From Actinophytocola xanthii (lineage in GTDB: Bacteria; Actinomycetota; Actinomycetes; Mycobacteriales; Pseudonocardiaceae): a stretch of DNA of 64,000 bases. Below, one piece after another: positions 43,531 through 52,606 of this stretch (within the stretch, counting starts at the first letter, position 1; each line of letters starts with the position of its first letter). The stretch lies in assembly GCF_001921205.1 (NCBI RefSeq), contig NZ_MSIE01000049.1, positions 1 through 64,000 on the forward strand. The letters are read 5' to 3'. The translations under genes were made by a program, and so were the position numbers. The notes beneath the pieces were generated by a model, which did no database searches, was not told where the DNA came from, and was given only the letters and a program-made list of their open reading frames with translations.

Positions 43531-43615
43531 GTCCCGACAGCACGCGTGACGACGGAGACGACCGCGCTTTCGCCGTGCGGGGAGTACTGAACGCGATGCC
43601 GTAAGGTCTGCCGGC

Positions 43616-45799
43616 GTGCTGGAGACGCTGGATTCGGTGCCGTGGGCCGAACTCGACCTCGCGGGGGTATCCGAGGAGACGCTACCCGAGCTGTTGCGCA
43701 CCATGGCCGGTCCGGACGACGAGGCCGCGGTCGCCGCGTTCCACGACGTGCGGTGGGAGGTCCTGCACCAGGGCACGGTCTATGCGGCAACCCCTGCCGT
43801 CGTGCCCTTTCTCGTCGAGGTGCTCGAGGTGGTGGGGCCGGTGTTGCGGGGTGCGGTCGTCGAGTTCCTCGGGGACCTGGCACACACCGTGGAGCTCGAC
43901 CCGGACGAGGACCTCCGCGTCGAGGTGCGGGCCGCCGTCACCGCCGAGGTGGACCGGCTGCTGCCCATGCTCGCCGACGACGACCCGTGGTTGCGGTACG
44001 TCGCCGCCTACGCGGTGTCCGGGTGTCCGGACCGGGCAGCGGACGTCCTGGCCGTGCTGGGCCGGCGCTGGCAGGACGAGCCGGACCCGCGGGTGCGGGC
44101 AGGCCTCGTCATCGCCGCCGCGACCCTGGACCGGCGCACCGACCTGGTCAAGGACGGCCTCGGCACGCGCCAACCGCCGGTGGTGCGGGCCGCGGCGGTG
44201 CTGGCCGCCGTCCGGACCGGGCGGCGGTGGCCGGGTGCCAAGGCGGTCGCGGCCGTCCGCGCCGCGTGGCGGGACGGCGACCCGTTCGCCGGCGCCGAGT
44301 GGGACGGCGATGGCCGGTGGCGCCCGCCGGACTGGTACCCGGAGGCGATGGCCGACCTCCTCGACAGCCTCCCACCCACCGACCAGCCGCCGATTCTCGC
44401 GGCGTTGCTGCACTCCGCCGACCCCGTCGTGCGCGAGCGGGCGCTGTTCCACGCCGGCATGGCCATCGGCACCCGGCGGTCGTTGCGAAAGTCGTTGCCG
44501 CCACTGCTCGTTCCCGCGCTCGCCGACCCCGAACCGGCGGTCCGGCTCGCGGCCGCCGACGCCATCCGGCGGGCAGGCCGGGCGGTCGCGCCGCTGGCGG
44601 ACACGTTGGCGGACCTGGCCGACCGCGACGACGAGGCCGCCGGGCAGGCGGTCGCCGCGCTGGTCGAGCTCGGCGACCCGCGGGCCGCTGACCTGGTGCC
44701 CCGCCACCTCCGCGGCGGGACCGCCGCCGGTGACATCGGTGTCGCACTGGCCAACGCGGGCGCGCCGGCGACGGACACCCTGCTCTCCGCCGTGCGCCAC
44801 CGACTCGCCGCGTTGGCCGGCGGAGCCGAGCAGCGGTTCCGGGTGACCCACGAGTTCTACCGGGCGTTCCACATCTCCGAGATCACGGCTCTCCTGCGGC
44901 TCGTGCGGGCCTGGGGGCCGGCCGCCGCGGCCGCGGCGCCGGAGCTCATCGGCCTGATCCGGGCGGAGCAGGCGGTCCGTGATGCGACGGCGGCGCTCGC
45001 GGCGATGGGTCCGGCCGCCGCCGACGTGGTCCCCGAGCTGCCGACGTTCACCCCGGGGTTCCTCGAGCGGCGGGGGAACAACGAGGTCCGGCTGGCCGTG
45101 GCCCGGGCACGCTGGTGCCTGGGAGGCGAGGCCGGTCCCGCCGTCGACGAGGCGTGGCTGCACGTGGCCCGCGGCGGCTACGCCCCCGGCGGAATCGCGT
45201 TGCTGAAGGAGATCGGCGAGCCGGCGCACGTGCTGGCGCCCAGGATGCGGCGGGCCCGGGACCACTGGCTGGCGCAGGAGGAGATGGAGGACCGCGGCGA
45301 ATGCGTCAGCGTCGCCCGCCTGCTGTGGGAGTGGACGGGCGACCCCGAGGAAGCCCGCCCCACGACACGCGTCATGCTGGCCGACATCGACCCGGACCTG
45401 ATCCCCTACGACCAGTTCGAGGCCGCGATCCTCGCCGTCGAGCTCGGCGAACCGGATGCCGTGCCGACGCTGCTCGGCATGCTGGAACCGGACGACCGGT
45501 CGTTCCTCCAGGTGATGAGCGCGCACCGGGTGCTCTGGCGGCGGACCGGCAACCCCGAACCGTTCCTGAGCTACGTGCGCACCAGACTCGGCGCCGACCA
45601 GCCGCCCAACACCACGAGCTGGCCGCTGATCCTCGACCTGCTCGCCGAACTGGGCCCGGCCGCGGCTCCACTCCACCCGACGCTGCGCTCGTTCGCCATC
45701 CGCGACGAGCAGGTCACGGCCTACACCCACGGCGACACCCCCGGCATCGCCGACGAACAGGTCCGCACCGCCATCCAGGCCGCGGCCGGCGGCTCCTGA
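43616..45799 (+). CDS. HEAT-repeat protein, 727 aa
   Basis: A cytoplasmic alpha-solenoid built of HEAT/PBS-lyase-like repeats. Examples are DPWLRYVAAYAVSGCPDRA, DPRVRAGLVIAAATLDRR, DPVVRERALFHAGMAIG, EPAVRLAAADAIRRAG and AGQAVAALVELGDPRA. There is no catalytic motif, signal peptide or membrane helix. Such proteins serve as protein-protein scaffolds. GTG 43616 is the first sensible start. It stands alone, with a hairpin after it. Confidence 0.9.
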   Translation: MLETLDSVPWAELDLAGVSEETLPELLRTMAGPDDEAAVAAFHDVRWEVLHQGTVYAATPAVVPFLVEVLEVVGPVLRGAVVEFLGDLAHTVELDPDEDLRVEVRAAVTAEVDRLLPMLADDDPWLRYVAAYAVSGCPDRAADVLAVLGRRWQDEPDPRVRAGLVIAAATLDRRTDLVKDGLGTRQPPVVRAAAVLAAVRTGRRWPGAKAVAAVRAAWRDGDPFAGAEWDGDGRWRPPDWYPEAMADLLDSLPPTDQPPILAALLHSADPVVRERALFHAGMAIGTRRSLRKSLPPLLVPALADPEPAVRLAAADAIRRAGRAVAPLADTLADLADRDDEAAGQAVAALVELGDPRAADLVPRHLRGGTAAGDIGVALANAGAPATDTLLSAVRHRLAALAGGAEQRFRVTHEFYRAFHISEITALLRLVRAWGPAAAAAAPELIGLIRAEQAVRDATAALAAMGPAAADVVPELPTFTPGFLERRGNNEVRLAVARARWCLGGEAGPAVDEAWLHVARGGYAPGGIALLKEIGEPAHVLAPRMRRARDHWLAQEEMEDRGECVSVARLLWEWTGDPEEARPTTRVMLADIDPDLIPYDQFEAAILAVELGEPDAVPTLLGMLEPDDRSFLQVMSAHRVLWRRTGNPEPFLSYVRTRLGADQPPNTTSWPLILDLLAELGPAAAPLHPTLRSFAIRDEQVTAYTHGDTPGIADEQVRTAIQAAAGGS

Positions 45800-45827
45800 T
45801 CAACCTCCGCCAGAGCGGGAACACCCA

Positions 45828-45847
45828 CGGACTCGACAGCGAGTCCG
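45828..45847 (+). terminator. Hairpin after the HEAT-repeat gene
   Basis: CGGACTCG (45828-45835) and CGAGTCCG (45840-45847) form an 8-bp perfect stem with a four-base loop, 29 bp after the stop codon. Confidence 0.6.
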
Positions 45848-45901
45848 TCCTCAGTGGAACCAAGCGGATCGGCATGGTGACCGCCGGGGGCGGGCACGGC
45901 G

Positions 45902-47104
45902 ATGGCTGAGGGATCGTTCCGACGACTGCTGGCCGCCACCGCCCTGTCCGACACCGCCCAGGGCGTGTTCACGATGGCGAGCGTGCTCACAGCCGCCGGC
46001 GCGGCGGGATCGGCCTGGCTGGTGGCGGCCGTGACCGCGGCGGCGACCCTGCCGTGGCTGGTGCTCGGTATCCCGATCGGCATGGTCGTCGACTCGGTGA
46101 GCCGGCGGTGGACCCTGGCCGCGGCGAGCCTCGGCCGCGCGGCGTTGATGCTGCTGCTCGGCTGGCTGCTGCTGGCCGGGAACGCACCGGCGTGGCTGCT
46201 GCTGGCGGCGGTGTTCCTGGTCGGAGCGCTCCAGGTGATGCTGGAGACCTCGGCCGAGGCCGTGCTGCCGGGGATCGTCGAGCGAACCGGGCTCACCCGC
46301 GCGAACGGGCAGCTGGCGGTCGCGACCCGGGTGACGAACCAGTTCGTCGGACCCGCGGCGGCCGGGGTGCTCTTCGGACTGTCCGCCGCGCTGCCCTACC
46401 TGATCTCGGCGGCGGCGTGCCTGGTCGCGGTGGTGCTGCAGGTCGCGGTCGTTCCCACCCGCACCGCGGCGCCCGGCGGGCCGGCGAGGTTCGGCGCCGG
46501 GATCCGCGCGATCGCCCGGGACCCGGTGCTGCGGACGCTGGTGACCGTGAGCGGGGTGACCACGCTCGCCAACGCCGCCTTCCTGACGGCGCTGGTTCCC
46601 TATGCCGTCGCGCCCGGGCCGTTGATGCTCAGCAGCGCCGCGTACGGCGTCACGGTCAGCGTCATCGGCGTCGGGGCGGCCGTCGGGTCGCTGCTCACCG
46701 CCCGGCTGGCGGCGCTCGTCGGGCGTGCTCGCGTGCTGTGGCTGTCCCGGGTGGGCTGGGCGCTGCTGTTCACCTCCCCACTGGTCACCGGCGGGTGGGT
46801 GTTCATGCTGCTCGCCGGGGCGGGCAGCATCCTGGGCGGCATGTGGGCGGTGATGGCCCTGACCGTCCGCCAGACGACCGTGCCGCGCGAGCTGCTCGGC
46901 CAGGTCGCCGGCGCCACCCGCAGCCTCACCTACGGCGCAACGCCGATCGGCGCGGCCCTGGGCGGAGCGCTGACCGCGGCGGGAGGCGCGTCCTCGGTGT
47001 TCCTGAGCGCGGCGGCGATCACGCTGCTGCTGATCGTCCCGCTGCGCCGGTCGCTGTCCGAGCGCAGGCTGCGGGCCGCGGAGGACCGGGTGAGCACCGG
47101 ATGA
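45902..47104 (+). CDS. MFS transporter (EntS/MFS_3-like), 400 aa
   Basis: About twelve hydrophobic helices, with the loop 2-3 motif GIPIGMVVDSVSRRW and a second-half equivalent in TARLAALVGRARVLW. The VLPGIVERTGLTRANGQL segment is typical of MFS_3 exporters (enterobactin exporter or macrolide efflux type). It probably exports a small hydrophobic or siderophore-like compound; the substrate is not evident. ATG 45902 follows a G-rich run. No partner genes are adjacent. Confidence 0.88.
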   Translation: MAEGSFRRLLAATALSDTAQGVFTMASVLTAAGAAGSAWLVAAVTAAATLPWLVLGIPIGMVVDSVSRRWTLAAASLGRAALMLLLGWLLLAGNAPAWLLLAAVFLVGALQVMLETSAEAVLPGIVERTGLTRANGQLAVATRVTNQFVGPAAAGVLFGLSAALPYLISAAACLVAVVLQVAVVPTRTAAPGGPARFGAGIRAIARDPVLRTLVTVSGVTTLANAAFLTALVPYAVAPGPLMLSSAAYGVTVSVIGVGAAVGSLLTARLAALVGRARVLWLSRVGWALLFTSPLVTGGWVFMLLAGAGSILGGMWAVMALTVRQTTVPRELLGQVAGATRSLTYGATPIGAALGGALTAAGGASSVFLSAAAITLLLIVPLRRSLSERRLRAAEDRVSTG

Positions 47105-47384
47105 ACGGCAAACCCTGGCACCTCGACGCACCACAAGGGACGGTTCCCGAGCACATACGCTCCCCTGGTCGCGTTGCCCCGTCTCGGCCCGTGGCGCGTA
47201 ATTTCGCCGGCAAAGCACTCGATCAATGCGTCCGGGAAACGATCACGCCTCGCCATTCTCCCGACCAGGGACGCGGCAACTCCCTCTTGAAGGTTCGGAA
47301 ACAATCTGGCAACCTGCAAGGAAGCGGCGATGTTGTCCGAAACTTCCGATGTCGTTTTGGTGCGTGCCCGTCGCGTAAGCGTGG

Positions 47385-47400
47385 ATGTTAACGCTAACAT
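47385..47400. promoter_or_regulatory. cre-like LacI-family operator, copy 1
   Basis: ATGTTAACGCTAACAT: its central 14 bp fit the catabolite-responsive pattern TGWNANCGNTNWCA and are nearly palindromic. The same 14-mer recurs with one change at 57343 and at 57478, both beside GH43. Confidence 0.6.
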
Positions 47401-47567
47401 TCACCTAACTGATTACCGCTGTCGCTTCGACAAGGAGCTGCGATGAGGCCCGACGCGATTCTGTGCAGGTCCGGCAGCATGGCAAACCGCTTCCGCTGAC
47501 GGAGCACGACGAGCGCGCCCGCCTCACCCATCGGAGCAGGGCCGGATCCCCACCACAACCAGCAGGC

Positions 47568-47581
47568 TGGGAGCGCTCCCA
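47568..47581. promoter_or_regulatory. CelR/CebR-type operator
   Basis: TGGGAGCGCTCCCA, a perfect 14-bp palindrome identical to the published operator of CelR/CebR repressors that control actinomycete cellulase genes. It lies 48 bp upstream of the GH62 ATG. Confidence 0.85.
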
Positions 47582-47629
47582 AGAACGCGTCTCGGGCCTT
47601 GGCGGCCCCGGAACCCGAAGGAGAACACC

Positions 47630-49147
47630 ATGAGTCGGATGGGCCAGGCCCCACCACCCACCGCGCCACCGTTTCGCAGGCGCCGTGCTCGCCGCATCGG
47701 GCGGGCACGCGCGCTGATCACCCTGCTCGTGACCGTCCTCGTCGCTCCCGCCGCCGCCGCGCTCAACGCCGGTGCGGCGTCGGCGGCGACCGTCGACACG
47801 ACCGCGTGGTACGTGCTGGTCAACCGCAACAGCGGCAAGGCCATGGACATCGCCAACACGTCCACCAGCGACGGGGCGATCGCCCAGCAGTGGGCTCGCC
47901 ACGACGGAGCCAACCAGCAGTGGCAGTTCGTGGACTCCGGTGGCGGCTACTACCGGCTGAAGTCGAAGAACTCCGGCAAGGTTCTCGACGTGAACAACTT
48001 CTCCACCGCCGACGGGGGGAAGGTCCAGCAATGGACGGACCTCAACGGAACCAACCAGCAGTTCCGTCTCGCCGACTCCGACGGCGGCTACGTCCGGCTG
48101 ATCAACCGCAACAGCGGCAAGGCCGTGGAGGTGACCGGCGCGTCGACCACGGACGGAGCAGCCGTCCTCCAGTACACCGACCTGAACGGGTCCAACCAGC
48201 AGTGGCAGCTCGTCCGCGTGACCGACAGCAATCCCGGCGCGTGCTCGCTTCCCTCGACATACCGCTGGACCTCGACCGGATCGCTGGCGAACCCGAGGCA
48301 GGGGTGGGTCTCGCTCAAGGACTTCACCCACGTCGTCCACAACGGCAAGCACCTGGTCTACGCGACGACGCACGACACGGGAACAAGCTGGGGCTCGATG
48401 AACTTCACGCCGTTCACGAACTGGTCGGACATGGCCTCGGCCGGCCAGAACGCGATGAACCCCGGTGCTGTCGCGTCCACGCTGCTCTACTTCGCGCCGA
48501 AGAACATCTGGGTGCTCGCCTACCAGTGGGGTCCGACCGCGTTCAGCTACCGGACCTCGACCGACCCCACCAACGCCAACGGGTGGTCCGCGGCCCAGCC
48601 CCTGTTCACCGGAAGCATCTCCGGCTCCAACACGGGCCCCATCGACCAGACGCTCATCGGTGACGGTACGAACATGTACCTGTTCTTCGCCGGGGACAAC
48701 GGCAAGATCTACCGCGCCAGCATGCCGATCGGGAACTTCCCCGGCAACTTCGGCTCGTCGTACACGACGATCATGAGCGACTCGACGAACAACCTGTTCG
48801 AGGGGGTCGAGGTCTACAAGGTCAAGGACCAGAACCAGTACCTGATGCTCGTCGAGGCGATCGGCAGCAACGGGCGTTACTTCCGGTCGTTCACCTCCAG
48901 CAGCCTGAACGGCTCGTGGACGCCGCAGGCCGCCACCGAGAGCAACCCCTTCGCCGGCAAGGCCAACAGCGGCGCGACCTGGACAAACGACATCAGCCAC
49001 GGCGACCTGATCCGCAGCAACCCCGACCAGACCAAGACCATCGACCCCTGCAACCTGCAGTTGCTCTACCAGGGACGCAGTCCCAACTCCGGCGGCGACT
49101 ACGGCCTCCTGCCCTATCGCCCGGGTCTGCTGACACTACAACGCTAG
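47630..49147 (+). CDS. Secreted GH62 alpha-L-arabinofuranosidase with N-terminal ricin module, 505 aa
   Basis: A long Arg-rich n-region and signal peptide (cleavage near GAASAAT) is followed by a three-repeat ricin B-like lectin (about 55-195; each repeat NSGK...QW). The GH62 catalytic domain opens [31 protein letters not shown] and continues [28 protein letters not shown]. It removes arabinose side chains from arabinoxylan outside the cell. The ricin module is nearly duplicated in the GH43 enzyme at 55250. CelR and cre-like boxes lie upstream. ATG 47630 follows GAAGGAG. Confidence 0.94.
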   Translation: MSRMGQAPPPTAPPFRRRRARRIGRARALITLLVTVLVAPAAAALNAGAASAATVDTTAWYVLVNRNSGKAMDIANTSTSDGAIAQQWARHDGANQQWQFVDSGGGYYRLKSKNSGKVLDVNNFSTADGGKVQQWTDLNGTNQQFRLADSDGGYVRLINRNSGKAVEVTGASTTDGAAVLQYTDLNGSNQQWQLVRVTDSNPGACSLPSTYRWTSTGSLANPRQGWVSLKDFTHVVHNGKHLVYATTHDTGTSWGSMNFTPFTNWSDMASAGQNAMNPGAVASTLLYFAPKNIWVLAYQWGPTAFSYRTSTDPTNANGWSAAQPLFTGSISGSNTGPIDQTLIGDGTNMYLFFAGDNGKIYRASMPIGNFPGNFGSSYTTIMSDSTNNLFEGVEVYKVKDQNQYLMLVEAIGSNGRYFRSFTSSSLNGSWTPQAATESNPFAGKANSGATWTNDISHGDLIRSNPDQTKTIDPCNLQLLYQGRSPNSGGDYGLLPYRPGLLTLQR

Positions 49148-49157
49148 AACACGTCCG

Positions 49158-49172
49158 CGTCCGACACGGACG
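49158..49172 (+). terminator. Short hairpin after GH62
   Basis: CGTCCG (49158-49163) and CGGACG (49167-49172) pair across a three-base loop, ten bases after the stop. It is a small stem, so only a weak terminator candidate. Confidence 0.4.
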
Positions 49173-49212
49173 ACCCGACCTTGACGATTGACGATCGCCG
49201 GGCCACAGTTAG

Positions 49213-49224
49213 GCGAACGTTCGC
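49213..49224. promoter_or_regulatory. 12-bp palindrome before the LacI gene (autoregulatory operator candidate)
   Basis: GCGAACGTTCGC is a perfect palindrome with the central CG typical of LacI-family operators. It lies 21 bp before the GTG of the regulator that heads the sugar-importer operon. Confidence 0.55.
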
Positions 49225-49245
49225 TCTCGCTGGGGAGGGTCGTCC

Positions 49246-50244
49246 GTGTACGTGTCGCTCAAGGATGTCGCGGCGCGTTCCGGCGTGAGCTTCCAGACTG
49301 CGAGCAAGGTCCTCAACGGCAACTCCGGGGTGGTCTCACCCAGCACCCGGGAGCGCATCCTGCGAGCCGCGGCAGACCTCGGCTACGTGCCCAACGCGAT
49401 GGCCCGGGGTCTGGTCCGGCAGGCCTCGGTCACGATCGGGGTGCTGGCGGACGACTTCTCCGATCTCGCGGTCTCGCAGTTCGTGTTGGCCGCTCAGCGG
49501 GCCGCGGCCAGCCGTGGCCACGGCGCCCTCATCAGCAGCGTGCACGCCGATGTCGACGCCGACCTGGCCGTTCGCAAGCTCCTGGAGTACCGCGTCGACG
49601 GCATCCTGGTGGCGGCACCGTCACTGGAGGACGATCCGAGGCTCGGCGCGGCGCTGCGCGGCCCGCTACCCGTGGTCAGCATCAACCGGATCCATGGCCG
49701 TCGGGTTCCGGTGGTCGGGTCCGACCACGCGGTCACCGGCACCCTGGCCGCCGAGCACCTACTCGGCCTCGGGCACCGTCGGATCGGCACGGTCACCGGA
49801 CCGCGGCGACGACAGGTGGTGCAGCGCCGGATGCACGGGTTCCGGGAGGCGTTGCGCGCCGCGGGCGAACCGCTGCCCGAACAGCGGGTCGTCGAGGCGG
49901 ACTGGAGCTTCGAGAGCGGCCGGGCCGCGGCACACCAGTTGCTGGACACCGATCCGACGGTCACGGCCGTCTTCGCACACAACGACGTCATCGCCGTGGG
50001 CGCGCTCAAGGCGTTGCACGAGCGTGGCCTGCGGCTACCCGACAACTGTTCCGTCGTGGGCTGCGACGACCTGTCCTTCGCCGAGTACCTCGTCCCGCCG
50101 CTGACCACTGTGCGCATCCCGTTCCAGGAGACCGGCGAACGGGCGGCAACCCTGCTCCTCGACCGCATCGGAGGGCGGCAGATCCGCGCACGCGACCTGC
50201 TGCCCGTGGAACTCGTCGTCCGTGCGTCCACCTCGTCCCCCTAG
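49246..50244 (+). CDS. LacI-family transcriptional regulator, 332 aa
   Basis: The N-terminal HTH and hinge are VSLKDVAARSGVSFQTASKVLN, then RILRAAADLGYVPNAMARGL, followed by a sugar-binding core (TIGVLADDFSDL, VVSINRIHGR, LGHRRIGTVTGP, SVVGCDDLSFAEYLVPPLTTV). It is likely a repressor released by an arabino- or xylo-oligosaccharide. GTG 49246 follows GGGAGGG. It heads an operon with an importer and GH51, and a perfect palindrome sits in its promoter. Confidence 0.94.
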   Translation: MYVSLKDVAARSGVSFQTASKVLNGNSGVVSPSTRERILRAAADLGYVPNAMARGLVRQASVTIGVLADDFSDLAVSQFVLAAQRAAASRGHGALISSVHADVDADLAVRKLLEYRVDGILVAAPSLEDDPRLGAALRGPLPVVSINRIHGRRVPVVGSDHAVTGTLAAEHLLGLGHRRIGTVTGPRRRQVVQRRMHGFREALRAAGEPLPEQRVVEADWSFESGRAAAHQLLDTDPTVTAVFAHNDVIAVGALKALHERGLRLPDNCSVVGCDDLSFAEYLVPPLTTVRIPFQETGERAATLLLDRIGGRQIRARDLLPVELVVRASTSSP

Positions 50245-50254
50245 GACGGTGACA

Positions 50255-51598
50255 ATGAACAGCCCTCCCGTTCCCCGATCCGCGCTCACCCGGCGCGACC
50301 TGCTCCGCGCCACCGTGCTGGGGGCCGGCGCCATGGCCATCAGCGGTTGCTCCTCGATCGGCGCCGGTCTGCTCGCCACACCTCCCGCCTCCGGCACCGT
50401 GACGTACTGGAACCTCTTCGGTGGTGGCGACGGCATCCGCATGCGTGAGATGGAGGACGGGTACCGCAAGGCGAACCCGGACATCGAGCTGCGGACCGCC
50501 ACCTTCATGTGGGGCAACCCGTACTACACGAAGTTGGCACTGTCCACCGTCGGCGGCCGGCCGCCCGACGTCGCGGCATCGCACCTGACCCGGATGAAGA
50601 CCCTGGTCCTGGGAAACCTGCTGCAGGAGCTGCGCCCCGAGGACCTGGAACGACACGGCATCACCGCCGAGAAGTTCAACCGGAAGGCGTGGGAGGCCGG
50701 CCTGGTCGACGGGAAGTGCTATGCGATCCCGATCGACACCCATCCGTTCGTGCTGTTCTACAACACGAAGATCTGCGAGCAGGCCGGTCTACTCGACGCC
50801 GAGGGCAACCTCGCACCGATCGAGGGTCCGGACGCGTTCGAGAACGCCCTGAGCAGGGTCAAGCAGGTCACCGGCCGGTACGGTGCCACCCACGGCATCA
50901 CCTCCCCTTCCTCGGCGCCGTGGCGGCTGTTCCAGACCCTGTACGCCCAACTGGGCGGCGAGGTGCTGGCCGACGACGGCGCACGGGTCGTACTCGACGA
51001 CACCAAGGCGAAGCAGGTACTCGACTACCTGCGGATGCTCACCGTCGAGAAGCGACTGATGCCGGGCAGCGTGGACTACCAGGGCGCGATCGCGCTGTTC
51101 GCCAGCGGCGCGGCCGGGTTCCACCTCAACGGCGAATGGGAGATCTCGACGTTCCAGGACGCGAAGATGCCGTTCAGCATGACGCTGGTGCCCAACGTCT
51201 TCGGCGGACCGTACGTGGTACAGGCCGACTCGCACACTCTCGTGCTGCCGGTACGGCCGGAGCCGGACCCGGCCGCACTCGACCGCTCGATCGGTTTCGT
51301 CCGGTCCATGCTCGACCAGAGCCTCACCTGGGCGCAGGGCGGCCATGTGCCGACGTGGCAGCCGGTCGCCACCAGCGATGCGTACCAGAAGCTCACCCCG
51401 CAGTCCCAGTACGCGGCGGCCGCCACCGCCGCCGTCTACGACCCGCCCGGCTGGTATTCCGGCTCGGGGTCGAACTTCGAGACCGTCATGGGCTCCGCGG
51501 TCGGCGCCGTCGAGGCCGGCGACCTGTCGCCCGAGGAAGCGATCGCGCAACTCCGTTCCAAGCTGGCCGTTCTGGCTGCCACCGCGTCACCGGTGTGA
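50255..51598 (+). CDS. Sugar ABC transporter substrate-binding lipoprotein, 447 aa
   Basis: A Tat-type lipoprotein signal: LTRRDLLRATVLGAGAMAISGC, with twin Arg and lipobox ISGC. The mature protein belongs to the family 1 extracellular solute-binding proteins (VTYWNLFGGGDGIRMREME, PPDVAASHLTRM, YAIPIDTHPFVLFYN, GAAGFHLNGEWE). It captures oligosaccharides, presumably arabino-xylo-oligomers, for the permeases encoded downstream. No importer ATPase is in the operon, so a shared MsiK-like ATPase elsewhere is expected. Confidence 0.93.
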   Translation: MNSPPVPRSALTRRDLLRATVLGAGAMAISGCSSIGAGLLATPPASGTVTYWNLFGGGDGIRMREMEDGYRKANPDIELRTATFMWGNPYYTKLALSTVGGRPPDVAASHLTRMKTLVLGNLLQELRPEDLERHGITAEKFNRKAWEAGLVDGKCYAIPIDTHPFVLFYNTKICEQAGLLDAEGNLAPIEGPDAFENALSRVKQVTGRYGATHGITSPSSAPWRLFQTLYAQLGGEVLADDGARVVLDDTKAKQVLDYLRMLTVEKRLMPGSVDYQGAIALFASGAAGFHLNGEWEISTFQDAKMPFSMTLVPNVFGGPYVVQADSHTLVLPVRPEPDPAALDRSIGFVRSMLDQSLTWAQGGHVPTWQPVATSDAYQKLTPQSQYAAAATAAVYDPPGWYSGSGSNFETVMGSAVGAVEAGDLSPEEAIAQLRSKLAVLAATASPV

Positions 51599-51620
51599 GC
51601 GACAAACGAGGAGGTTGGCC

Positions 51621-52604
51621 GTGGCCAGCACCGACATCACCGGCCGAGCCGGGACAGTCGCCCCCGCGCGGCCCGAACCCCGCGGGGGCCGGCACGCTCG
51701 GACGCCGAAAAAGCCGAGGCGCGAGAACCGCCTGACCGGACACGGTCGGCCCGCGCTGCTGTTCCTCGCGCCGTTCCTCGCGCTGTACCTGCTGTTCATC
51801 GTCGGACCGGCCATCTACGGCCTGGTGATGAGCTTGTTCAACACCAGCATGGTCGCTCCGGGCCTCGGCGAGTTCGCCGGCTTGGACAACTACGCCGAGG
51901 CGCTGTCGAGCAACGACTTCTGGTCGTCGCTGTGGCACACCATCTGGTTCACGATCCTCACCACGCCGCCGCTCGTCGCGCTCGGCCTGGTGTTCGCGCT
52001 GCTCGCCGAGCGAGCGCGCCGGGCGCGGTGGTTCTTCCGACTGGCGTTCTTCTTACCCTACGTTCTGCCGTCGGCGGTGGTCGCGCTCATCTGGATCTGG
52101 ATGTACACCCCGGAACTCGGTCTGCTCAGCCGAGCGGTGACGTCGCTGGGGTTCGCCGAACCCGACTGGCTCGGCAACCCGGACTTCGCGATGGTCTCAC
52201 TGGCTATCACGACCGTGTGGTGGACACTCGGGTTCAACTTCGTGCTGTACCTCGCGGGTCTGCAGGAGATCCCGCGTGAGCTGTACGAGGCCTCGGCCAT
52301 CGACGGTGCGGGACCCTGGCAACAGATCCGCCTGATCACGGTGCCGCTGCTCGCCCGCACCACCTCGCTGGTGGTGGTGCTGCAGGTCATCGCCTCGCTG
52401 AAGGTGTTCGACCAGATGTACATCATGACCCAGGGCGGTCCGAACTTCGCGACCCGCTCGGTCCTGCAGTACGTGTTCGACGTCGGGTTCACCGACCTCC
52501 GCAGTGGCGCCGCCGCGGCCGCGTCCACCTTGTTCTTCGTCGTCGTGCTCGCGGTGTCGACCATCTGGCTCGTCATGACCCGCCGCCAGGAACCGGAGCT
52601 GTAG
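51621..52604 (+). CDS. Sugar ABC transporter permease 1 (MalF-like), 327 aa
   Basis: A cytoplasmic basic N-terminus of about 45 residues, then six membrane helices. The EAA loop that contacts the ATPase is EIPRELYEASAIDGAGPWQQIRLITVPLL. It matches MalF/UgpA-type permeases (FLAPFLALYLLFIVGPAIYGLVMSLF at the start, QGGPNFATRSVLQYVF near the end). GTG 51621 follows GAGGAGG. It pairs with the permease at 52607. Confidence 0.95.
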   Translation: MASTDITGRAGTVAPARPEPRGGRHARTPKKPRRENRLTGHGRPALLFLAPFLALYLLFIVGPAIYGLVMSLFNTSMVAPGLGEFAGLDNYAEALSSNDFWSSLWHTIWFTILTTPPLVALGLVFALLAERARRARWFFRLAFFLPYVLPSAVVALIWIWMYTPELGLLSRAVTSLGFAEPDWLGNPDFAMVSLAITTVWWTLGFNFVLYLAGLQEIPRELYEASAIDGAGPWQQIRLITVPLLARTTSLVVVLQVIASLKVFDQMYIMTQGGPNFATRSVLQYVFDVGFTDLRSGAAAAASTLFFVVVLAVSTIWLVMTRRQEPEL

Positions 52605-52606
52605 AC

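Larger units (their letters stand above)
47105..47629. other. Long regulatory leader upstream of the GH62 gene
   Basis: This 525-bp stretch has no full-length gene. It holds a cre-like box (47385-47400) and a CelR/CebR-type box (47568-47581). It also has a possible 18-codon leader ORF at 47443-47499, starting ATG after AAGGAG (product begins [11 protein letters not shown] and ends FR). Nothing recognisable is seen in 47105-47380. Confidence 0.5.

Noticed and set aside
43682-45730. 682-codon minus-strand frame opposite the HEAT protein
   Set aside because: Pure shadow; the plus frame shows regular HEAT repeats.
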